Assembly: GCF_050947875.1 (NCBI RefSeq) | Contig: NC_134577.1 | Location: forward strand, 69,568,639-69,632,638 | Direction of reading: 5' to 3' | Length of the DNA stretch: 64,000 bases | Origin: Dermacentor variabilis | Lineage: Eukaryota > Arthropoda > Arachnida > Ixodida > Ixodidae | Part shown: positions 14,401 to 26,400 of the stretch, piece after piece | Numbering within the stretch: position 1 is the first letter of the stretch | How the letters are laid out: the number at the start of each line of letters is the position of its first letter | Notes under the pieces: model-generated | The model's input: only the letters and a program-made list of their open reading frames with translations | The model's database searches: none | Told to the model about the DNA's origin: nothing | Position numbers and translations under genes: made by a program

Positions 14401-17400
14401 CGTCGCACGCCCAGTGCGTCGGCGGCGGCTGGCACGGCCCGTCAGCGTGGAGACAGCCTGAGTCAGCTGACCCGGCTAGTGGACCATGGGGAGCGACAAG
14501 GCTGGTTCCCGTCTCATATGCCCCCGCACATTGGGCAGCAGGTACGCGAGCAGAACCTCCTGTTTGCCCGCAACCGGGATGTCTACAACACGCACTACTT
14601 CGACTTCGTGGCTGCCCTCACCTCCATAAACCTGGTGGGTGTACCATATCGTTGTGATTATTTGTCAAGTAGCAGAAACAACACTGCAACCCTGTACTGC
14701 GACTTCAATTCCCGGAAGGTTTCTTTGTCCTTGTTCAACTGTGAAATAAGCCATGAAGGCCTTTGCTGTCTTTAAGACGTTCAGCGTACACTGTGATGAC
14801 ACACAGTTGCTGACTGATAATTCAGACATGCTTGATTATTAGGACAGCTCCGTGTCACCGCCGCTAGCCTCATAGTAGTAATGTATAAAAGTGACAAAAA
14901 TTTCGGACACGTTACAGCACACCATGCGATAATTCGGACTTCGACTGCACAACCGTGTGCTAATAATTTGGCCACCAAGTTGAGCAAAAATACGGATATT
15001 CTTGTTTTGATATGTCGCCAGCATATTTGTTAGCCATGTCGTTGGCACATCCTTGAAACCAAAACTAGCAAAGCCTATTTGATTTAGTAGTCGCCTGTGA
15101 AGATTCAGTGCGTGCATTGACTACTTTCGTCTATCTGTAGCGACAGCATGACAGTGGTCGAGACACGGGCCGTGATTTTGTAGCAGTGCGGACAGTTTGA
15201 TTCCATGCCACTGTTCTCATGGTGGATGATATGTGAAGAAGACTCCTCAAGTTGGGGCGCATTTAGAATACTCTTGGCAAAATCACACAGTTGTTGGAGA
15301 TGCTCCTCCCTTGGTATGACCACGGCCTTAGCGATGCTACAGATAGGATGAATCAGCTACACAAAGAAGGCAGAAGGCTAAAGGGTGCTGCTTCTTTGGC
15401 CACTTTATTCACTCCGTGATGAAGGGACCAAACTTGTTCCAAAACGTTGGAACTTTCTTACGTTTGGCTGGAGCAGTTTTCACCTCTAACGTTTCCCACC
15501 CAGCCAGGCAGATATGTGTCAAAGTTGTTAACACTTAACAATTCATTTACAAAAGCTGTGATTACCAGCTGTGTTTTGCCCGTAACATAGACTAGCTGGA
15601 AAAGCACGCAGGGCCTGAGTGAGTTGAATGCTTTTGGTAAAGTTTTCAACCGCATGCCTTTTTCAGGACAACATGCGTCACCCAGACTATGAGCAGCTCA
15701 TGGTGCAAAGCCTCAACCTGGCAGTGAACTTCTTCCTCAACACCTACCTGAAGTACAAGAAGAAGGACAGGTATGACATATAAGGCAGAGAGCGATCTAC
15801 ACGTTCTACATTTACGGGGTGCACTCGTCAAACCTGTCGGCATTTTCCTAACCTTTGAAGTGCCATGCCCAAGTATACCACTTGTCTGGGTGCCAGTGCA
15901 CAACCCTGGCCCTGCCCGAGAGTTTGTCTTGATATGATTTATTAAGTTTTTCTTCATGCATTTCAAGAAAGGTACAGAAGCTAAAGGCGCACAGATAATT
16001 CGTGAACATGAAGCGTCCTTAGACTGGTTGCGCCATTTTCTGAGAAGTTGGTTAAACAAAATTTTATGGTAGCTTTTCTTTTTGTGCAACAGATGGCGTG
16101 ACAAAGCTTATCGACTGTCGGTCTTACTCACATCCCTGGTTTTCCCGCATGGCGGAACGGCTGATAAGTCTTGGGCTTTTTTTAATGCAGTAATTCAAGA
16201 CCTTCTTAATAAATTGTATGTAATGTTCTTTACTAGGTGTTGTAAAGGAAATGTAACAGCAACAAAGAGGCCATCTTGTCTAAGGGCACTAATCATCATA
16301 ATTAAAACAAATAATTTGCACAAGTCCCAATTTTTATTTAAATTTCCTGATTTAATTATTGTCAAATATTTGTGAGCATATCGTTAATAAATACCGTATT
16401 TACTTGAACCTAGGCCGGCCCTGATTCTAAGCGAACCTCCAAAAGTCTGAAGCCAGGAAAAAAAAAGGAAACTTACTTCGAATATAGGCCGAGCAAAAAA
16501 GCGAGCACAGTGTTCACGAAATGAAAACAGCATTTATTGAATTATGAACATGCCAAGCTCATTCTACATCATCATCGCTGCTAGGCTCGTCGCTAACTTC
16601 CTTATCGCTGTCATCTTCAAAGAGTAAGCATTTAAAGGAAGTGCACATAAGTTTAATGAAGACTGTTGCCTGACAGTGTTGCACTATAAAGGGTCTCTTG
16701 GAGTGAAGAGTCTCAAAACTCTTATCAGGCGTTGGGCTCCATACATAGCACACAATGCACCATGGGCTACGCTGTGGCCTGTCAGTGAAGGTGGGGAACA
16801 AGAACCAGTGGCAAAAGTCTGGCCTTTCTCTTGTATCATAGGGTAATCCTAGAAGTATTTTCATAATCACAAGGATATTGAGAGCTTCGATTTCCTTCTG
16901 GGCACCCGACGTGAGAGCGGCCTGCTTCGCGCTAGGAATCTAGCGCGACCTGAATGACCCGAATAAAGTTTTTCATACCGTACCATACCCAGTGGTCGAG
17001 CTTGCCACAGTTAAGAACACGAAATTTGGAAGATTTCACTTTATAGCAAGAGCATGCTTTCAAACGTGAGGCAAGCTGATTTTCCAATGTGGAATTTACC
17101 CCTAAAGGTTTTCTTGTAATTGTGTCATATTCCTACCTGGCAACTCCTGAATTTTTTCGCAAAGTGCACTAATTCAAGCTCATTTTACAATTTTACGAAT
17201 GTTTCATGAATACTTATGAAACAGAAGTTATGTTTGTGAAAAAGTTACGCTGGTCGGTCTCTGAACCTTTTGTTGAGAGTCTTTTGATGGTGAAAGGATG
17301 CCATAGGGGTACTTGCTTTGATGCAAAAATGCTTCTGAAGCAGGTGAAATCTGCAACAGCAAAGTCACCGTGATCTGCAAAAAACGGTGTGTTGCTTCTA

Positions 17401-20400
17401 CTGTTTGCTTTTCCAAGTTTCCTGCTTGCTTATGTGCTGCGCAACCACTGCGCAGGAAATCTTGTCAAGTGGTAGAGCTTGGCACAACTTAAAGGGAAGC
17501 TTAAACACTTTTCGAAAAAAATGAGTTCCCTTCGGCATTCTACAGTTTTTAGTCCATTGAGCACGAATATCTAGTTTAATAAGGACGGAAACTTGAAATC
17601 CGTTTCAGCTTCCCTTTAAAGCGTGAAATTAAGAAAATTTCTCTTTAAATGAAGGCCATGGTTTCATATATAAGGTGAGGTGTTTTCTGCGTGTGGAAGT
17701 GGTCCCCAAATATTAAAAATTGCTATTTGTGTCAAACATGTTAAGATATAATTGTGTAGAATTGCTTTGCACACATATTAACTTTCATTTGTGTGCTTCT
17801 ATCTGTCACTTATATGTTCCGATACTTTTTTTTTCTCTCTCTTCTGCAAGTATTCTAATTAAGGGTGTGATTTATATGTAGGGGCTGGTTTGATATGTGA
17901 AGATCAAGAAATTTATCATTTGCCCTTTGCTACTCCCCTTTGCCCTTTGCTACTCTATGATGGTGCCATCGATGACTCTTCTGTATTAGTAGCTTCTTAG
18001 CATAGCAACGACTCCTCGGTTGTGGTAAAGTCATTTATAACTCAAGGCAACCTTCTGCTCGTATTATTATGAGGATGTGTTTTTATATGTAGGGGCTGGT
18101 TTGATATGTGAAGATCAAGAAATTTATCATTTGCCCTTTGCTACTCCCCTTTGCCCTTTGCTACTCTATGATGGTGCCATCGATGACTCTTCTGTATTAG
18201 TAGCTTCTTAGCATAGCAACGACTCCTCGGTTGTGGTAAAGTCATTTATAACTCAAGGCAACCTTCTGCTCGTATTATTATGAGGATGTGTAAAACGACT
18301 AAGCAATATGGCTTTTTGTTCTTCTAACATTTTGCCAACTTCCTCATTTATTTTTTTCTGTTTGCAACCTTCAGCTCTGTGGTTGGCGAGTGGGTCAAGT
18401 GCATCGAGACGATCATGTCGCTGAGCGAGGCTGCTGCATCATGGCTCCTCAAGTACATTGCCAATGCTGGTCAAAGTGTAGTCAAGTAAGTATAGTTAAC
18501 TTGTTTCTGTTGTATGCTTAAATTGTCCTGCCCAGAAGCTTCAACCCACTTCCTCACCAGAAGCACTCGAGTAGTTGAGAAGGCCAGTCTTGCAACCTCT
18601 TAGTTCAGCAGTTCAGCAGCTCAATTATGTGAGACAATGTGATGGCAGCCTTTCAACCTCTTAGTTCAGCAGCTCAATTACGTGAGACGATGTGACAGCA
18701 GCCTTTGCGGTGTGCTATTGTCCCTACATTGTTTCGGAAAGACAGAGCAGCAAGTCAGCGGTGGCTGCGGCGTCCAGCTTCGCGAAACGAGAGTGCATTC
18801 CTTCTATGCTACACTCTTAAGCAAATGTGCACCCTCTGGGGTGTATATTTGCCACACAACAATAATCGTCATCTGTCTTGCTTGCGTTTCCTTCCTTGAA
18901 AACACTGCGCTCGCTACTTTCCTGTTGAGAATGCTCTATCATGCTGATAACGGGCATGCCATTCGTGACTTGAAAGTACAGGGCTCGCTGCGTTAAAGGA
19001 AATGTGGACAAGACAGATGACAATTGTTGTTGTGTGGCAAAAGGGTGTAATTTGCTTAAGAGCATAGTGGCTTGCCACTCCAGCTGCCAAGAGTTGTGGC
19101 GGTGATTATGGTGCATGATGATAATGGGGGGTGCCAATGACAGTGGCGCTACAATTACATTATCATGGTCCGTCCCTGCAGCCCACTCTTTCTGGCTGAC
19201 CTCCTGGGGTGCTATTTTGGTGACTCATATTCCGCCATGTTGGAATTTTAGGGCAATCAGAGAGGACAACTTGGCAGATTCGACAATGTGATGATAGGAA
19301 CCCCACTAAACCCATCATGGTGGCTTAAGTCTTGGGTTCAATTCCCAAGTGTATGTCTTATTTCTGGCTGCAGTAGCCATAATTCAACGGGGATAGAATG
19401 CAAAGACACTCTTGTGTCGAAAATTACGTATGTGTTAAAGGGACCCTAGATGGTTAGAACTGAATCCAGAGCGTTTTACAGCAGCTTAGGATGTGACAAC
19501 CCACCAATCAATGAATGACTTGGCCTATGTATGGAAACAGAATGGGTAAGGCCTGGTCTCTTGTATTGTGGATATTGTCATCCATACTGGTGGAAACTCC
19601 TGGCTTCCAATGTGTGAGAAGTAAAAGACTAGCAGTATAGGCATCGAGTTTTCAGTAATCACCTACGAGGAAAAGTGCACGGTACAGTGTCAAAGCATGC
19701 ACGGGAATGCTGCACAAAGGGAGCTTTAGATTGGCACCTTTCTTGGTGAGACTGGTCATTTTGAAGACGCGCCTGGCAGCCGTTATTCTGTGGTCACAAT
19801 GGGTTAGTCTGCACTGGAACCCTGTGTTGTAAGGTCCAGGTAAAGTTCAAGACACTCCAAATCATCCATGTCCTAGCATTCCCATTGCTTTTTAGCAGCA
19901 TTGAAGGCAGCGCCAGATTTCGCTCCAGGTACTTTTGTAGGAAACCCTAGATAAGTACTTGTGTAGTGAGGGACAGAGTTTGCTTTCGGATGACTCTGTA
20001 CTCAAGATCGCAATGCACTCTGATAGTAGAATATTTGTCACATGGTATACTTCAGTGTATGCAAGACGTGCCCTAGCTTTGCTGAAAAGTGTCACAGGTG
20101 GCCAGTTGAAGCATTTTACGCTTAAAATCTTCAATGCCAGTCACATAAGCATAGCTGTGCTGCATAATTACTCACAGAATACGTCTTTCTAGTTCACCAA
20201 AGAATGTGTCCTTGTCACACCTTTGTCACCCATTCAGGCTATACCTTCTGGAGTGCCTCAACAAAGAAGTCAGGCACACATTTGCCCAGATCCTGGAGAA
20301 GGCGTTGGTCTTTTGTCATAAGCTTGAAGGGGTGAGTGCACTAAGTTTCGTAGCTGAAACAGTTGTGCAGCCTTTTTATTCTAGTTGTGCATTGGCACCT

Positions 20401-23400
20401 AAAGTCAGGAAATTTATGTTGAGCAATTTAGATGAGTACAGTAGAACTTCGTCGGTACGTTCCCACTACGTACGTTCTCCCGGCGCCAACGTTCGCTATC
20501 GAGGACACAAAAAAATGACCTAATAGAGTTACGCTTATTTTCTACCGGCTCATATGTTCCCGGAAAACATGATTTTTCAGCACCAACATTTAGTATGTCA
20601 CCAAACTGCCATCGTATGATACGTTTCCGGCAGCTGGATCCCATTTAAGCAAAATACGCGAGGCGCATGCAATCGAGAACAGTATATAGCTGCCAAACGT
20701 GGCAGCTTCATCGCAATACTCACATGCCTGTCTCGCGTGAAAGTGGCGGCTCGCACTCAGTTTCTGATTTCGGTAGCAGCAAATCTTCTCCGGGCTCATC
20801 GCACGCGGCATTCACAGCTACCACCGCCAATCCTATCGCGATAAGCATCTTCGCCTATCTTTTTCGCAGCACATGATGCCATCAGAAGCATAGCGCACAC
20901 TTTTAATAGGCGATAACTGAAACGCGGCTCCCTTCCCTGTTGCAGGCTGTGATCATAGTATACGTTTTCCATCCACTAGATCACATGTGAACAAGAAAAG
21001 GAATGAGGCGCGGGAGATTGAGAACAGTATATAGCCACCCGTCTCTCATGAAAATGACGGCGCACATACTTTCTTATTCCGGTGCCAGCAAATCTCTACC
21101 CGGGTCGTCACACGCCAAATTCACAGCTATCGCCGCCAAACCTATTCCGATAAGCATCTTCACTTATCTGTTTTACGGCGCATGGCGCACAGTGCCATTG
21201 GTAACGTACTGCACACTTTTAGTAGACGGTAATCCAAACGCACCGCCGTTCCCTCCTGCAGGCAGCGCAATGTGGGCATCATGTTTTACTTCGGCGGTAT
21301 CCGGCGTTGCCCACCAGCTCGATTTTGTTTCAGTTTCCCGTCGCTCTCTTTAAACACCGCACAACAGAAAGACAACATAACACGTCTCGTGCTGCAACGA
21401 TCCATGCAGCGCTTTGCATTATGTAGATGTAAACAATAGTTGAGTCTGTCAAATTTTTAAAATTACTTCGGATCGTATGTTTGCCCGGTTCCTACATTCT
21501 TTGTCACCCTTTCTTTGAAGATGTATGAACGAGGTTCTACTGTACGTTTTATTTTTAGCTTTACACATTGGCTTCCTGTTGTATGTCACTCATTTCAGTG
21601 TGTATAGCTGGCAAGGTACATTATCTTTTCCCATAAATATTGATTTGATAGTTCAATGCCTGTTGTGTGTTCCTTTTTTACTGTACTTTGTTATGCCCCA
21701 TGCTGTAACTGTGACAGGCTCTTTACCCTTTTCATGTACAACTTCTGTTGTTTCTGCTGCAATTAGTGCTTACCCTCAGTGCCCCACACTCCATGTTGCT
21801 ACTTTGTAATGTTTGTCATCTCAGCATAAACAAAGGGATAAGGATACTTGTGCCAGTAAGTGTTCTTGTGGCAGACTTTTCTCCTTAATGATTACTGGAG
21901 TTATCCTGCATCTTCCTTCTTCTGGAAAAGCATGGCAGGTTTTAGTAACAATTTGTGTTCACGTGACTTGCAGAGTTGTCTTGACCTGGACGTGGTGGGC
22001 GCCTGCCTGATCAACCTGCTGGACCAGGATGTGGCCGACAACTGCTGGCACTCATCACAGTACTTCGGCCTGCTAAGCAACTATGCCCAACTTGTGAGCA
22101 GAAATGAATGTTAACTTTGTTTGTCTGAACAAGCCAGCGTAGCAATGCGCACAGTGAAATGGTTTGATTAATGATAAGCCTTTAGGAAAAAGTGAAATAA
22201 CAGCACAGTACTGTCGAACTTTGTTATAACGCAGTCGCATCTGACATAAAATTACCTTTGTCATTCATTATTCATTAATAAGCATGTAATATCTTAACGC
22301 TGATATTAGTGCAAAACCTTTGGATTCATTTCATTATATGTGATATCTTATGCTTATATTCATTATATTGAGGCTTGTCTGTGGTGTTACTTTGATTTGT
22401 TGTCCTGCATTGCCCAGGACTGCCCAACGTTCTGCCTTTATCCGATGGGTGTTTCAAATGAAGCTTCTCGGAGAGTTCTGGACAGTCCAGGATGATGAAT
22501 CGAAGACCCAGTGTAAACGTACAAAAAAAAAAAAGGAATTTATTGCTTTTGGAAACAGTAGTGCCAGCTGATATGTCACTAGCCATGCACCAATTGAACA
22601 ACAGAAGAAAGAATGTGTCGACTTAATGTGTTATTTGAGAGAGTGTGCATTTGGTCTTTTTATACCCTGCTCATATGACATCACCGTGTGGCGCTATGCA
22701 TGAAAACACAAAGGTTATTGTCGGTGATCACTCCACAGGACTGTTTCTGCTCTGTATGCTGAGACAGTTCAGTGGACGTCGTTCCCTTGTTTACCTTTGA
22801 AGCTCGGGTTGCTGAAGAAGCATGTCGTCATTGTCAGTGATTGTTGCGCAGCCATGTTACAAGGATTGCTTTTTCGATGAGACTCGCTGAGTAATGAAGC
22901 AAGTTCAACTGACCAAGCAGGGGTGGCGAGTAGATGTTTTCTCAGGCCCTACTCTGAGGCGAAAAGCCCGGTCTACACGTATGCTTGCCAGTGCATGGTC
23001 GTTCACTGCTACGTGCCTATGTACTTGCTGTGCCTTGCTAGGAATCGTGGTTAGTCTCTACAAAGGATGCACGCCAGCACACACTTGCTCTGGCTAGATG
23101 CCTTGGCAGACGTCGTTTCATACAGAGCTTCTTTAATGGCTCTTATAAATGCCAGTCAAGCCTCTAAAGGCATTCACTTTCTGTTTGGAGTCGTCAAATC
23201 AGTGTAAACAAACTAAAGCGCTCCCTCACATGACACAGTTTTAGCTCTTGAAGGACAAAGCTTGTCTGCACTGTGCTGTAGCTGTGTAGCTGCCACAATA
23301 GGTCGCAGCATCACCCATGTGAATCCCCAGGCCGGTGAGACGCTCAAGCAGCTGCATGCTCTGATTGGTCTCCGTCGGTCGAAAGACTCTAAATGCACGG

Positions 23401-26400
23401 TGATGCATGCCAGCGTGAGCATTCACGTCTGACGGGTGCAGATGTCCGAGCTTGCACACGCCCCTGAGCACACATCCTGTCTCGTGCCACCCGCACATGC
23501 GCAGAGCTTTTAAAAAAACCATTAGCAGGTGTAGATCCGCAAACCAAAGCTCATACAAGCTGTTGTGTTCATCAATGTCATGTGTTTGCCGATGCCAGGT
23601 CCCCAAGCTGAACGGGACGCCTTCCAGGGTTAGTACCGCTAAGCGATGACCCTGCACTTAGTGCAGGGTCATCCTCTGTGCACCCACGTCCCAAAGCTTC
23701 CATTCAGGCCATAACTGTTCATGCTGTTAGGTACGGCTAGCATAGGAGTGTATGCGTAATCTCTTGTCATAGCTTGCCAACTACTGCTCTGGCTTCCATC
23801 GTCCAGCGTGTGTCATATGGGGTAGCCTAATATAAGGAGGTGTGAGTGTCGTGCAGGAACGGTGAACATATGCAAGAAGTATCCCCAGAACTTCGACTCA
23901 GCTTAGCCCTGTTGTTGTAGCAGCATCCGGTCTCTGTTTTCTGCAGGGCGCCAAGGCATGCCAGCATCTGTTCAAGCTGGGGGCCTTTGAGAAGCTGATG
24001 GCATTTCTTCTTGGACCTCTCGGGGCCAACATGGATTCAGAGGTATGCTCACGCATAGTCTTCCTTCTTTATGCTTTTTTTTTCTTTTTCCCCCTCCCCT
24101 TCAAATGAGCAGTAGGCTCTGTATTTATCTTACAAGTCTAAAAATTACTGCTGTGTTACTGTGGACTATGTTCACCTGCGCTCGCAGACAACTTTCTGTG
24201 GTGATTATGGGGAAGAGGCAAAACACGTGCAAGTATGTGCCTTCGTGGAAAAGGTCCCGCATTCTCACTCACATTACTTTTGGCTTTCGTTTGGGGAAAA
24301 GGCAATTGGCAATTGGAAGATAAGAAAAAGTTTATGCCACCGAGTATGAAATTTGGCATATTTTCCTGCTTTTCTCTTCTGCGTTTTGGCAAATGCGACA
24401 CCGTCACGTGTGGAATCTATGCCGCTTCAGTATCTGTTCCAAGAAACTGAAAGCACTGTCAAAGGCTGCTGGAATACTTGGCACATTAACACACTTGCAG
24501 AAGCTTCGCCTCCATCACTTTCCATTTCATTGCCACGGAAAGTTGGCCGCAAGTAGTCTGTGAGCAGCTAAGTGCCCAAGCCTCTTGTAATTGTTGTTCA
24601 TTACCTCTAACAGTGCTGTTGTTTCACTGGAGCAATATTTTTTCTTCTACTGTTGCTCTTGTTGAATTTCACACCACCATAATATTTTGTAACAGGCATG
24701 CTTATTTTGAAGCAAAATAAAGAAATTGTACGTACATGTTACAAACGGGTCTGGACATCCAGAATGTACTATAGTTATGCTCTGGGAACATTTCTGTGGT
24801 TAAATGGACGGAAATAGTACAGTAGCTGAACAATTTTTTCGTCTCTCTATCTTGTACTCGCTCAATTATTTGGACTTTGCTGTGGTGCTACCTCATGATG
24901 CAGAGGGCCAGTGTTTAAAGAAATGGCAGCAAAGAGTGTGGAGCCAGTTGCTGCATGTTCAGAAACTGACGCTGACTTTTTTTCTTGTTTGCTTGCAGGA
25001 GTCCTTCACTCGACGCTGGAGCCATACGCAGATCCACGAGTTTGGCTATCTGCACAGCACACTGATCCACCTGATCCTTGCCTGTGACCTGACCTGCCTT
25101 CACACTTGTGGTACGAAGCATTTCCTCAACCCCACAGCACTAAACTTTGTGCAGAACCTTAGTTTTCTTTTCTTATCTTATCCAATCAAGTGCCTTTATA
25201 ACAAAGTGAGTGGGGCCTTTGATGTCCATTGTTATATGGATTCATCGTCATAGTCATCAGCCTGGTTACGCCCACTGCAGGGCAAAGGCCTCTCCCATAC
25301 TTCTCCAACTACCCCGATCATGTACTAATTGTGGCCATGTCGTCCCTGCAAACTTCTTAATCTCATCTGCCCACCTAAGTTTCTGCCGCCCCCTGCTACG
25401 CTTCCCTTCCCTTGGAATCCAGTCCGTAACCCTTAATGACCATCGGTTATCTTCCCTCCTCATTACATGTCCTGCCCATGCCCATTTCCTTTTCTTGATT
25501 TCAACTAAGATGTCATTAACTCGCGTTTGTTCCCTCACCCAATCTGCTCTTTTCTTATCCCTTAACGGTACACCCATCATTCTTCTTTCCATAGCTCGTT
25601 GCGTCGTCCTCAGTTTAAGTAGAACCCTTTTCGTAAGCCTCCAGGTTTCTGCCCAGTAGGTGAGTACTGGTAAGACGTAGCCGTTACACACTTTCCTCTT
25701 GAGGAATAATGGCAACCTGCTGTTCATGATCTGAGAATGCCTGCCAAACACACCCCAGCCCATTCTTATTCTTCGTTATATGGATTACTTCGTTACAAAG
25801 GCCACATCCTGTTATATCACTAAGGCAGCAAAGCACACTGAAACAGATAAGGCTTACCATGGTGAGGGATGTTTCTTTTTTTTTCCCCCAAGATCTCATT
25901 TTCATTTTGCAAGCACTGTTGGACAGAATAATTTACTGTTGCTGGCTTGATGTTGTCGATAGTGGAAGCATATTCATTTGCAAGTCCCAGCCAATACACA
26001 AGGAATCATGTGCACCTTTTCACACTTTGAAGCAAAACTACCACTACGTCATTTTCCTGGCTCTGTTATTCAGACACTGATTAGACTTCCATGTTGCCCA
26101 CGCAGAGTTACAACAACAAAGAGATCGCACGTTTGCATAAATTATTTTGTTAAAGACAGGTACACTCGTTGTAAAATTCTTCAATATAGTAGTGCCCACA
26201 GTGCAGATTTAAGACAGCAAGCAGTGTCCCCTTCGTTGTACAGGTCATTTCATAGTAGAGGTATTCATTGTAACATGGTCCATCTCAATACATACTTTTT
26301 CAGAGCCTTCAGAGGCATACCCACAACCATCAGATCTTCTCCCAATGCCAGAGGCCGTGTGCAAAGCACTGTCTGGACCAGGTGCATGCCGGTACCTGCG

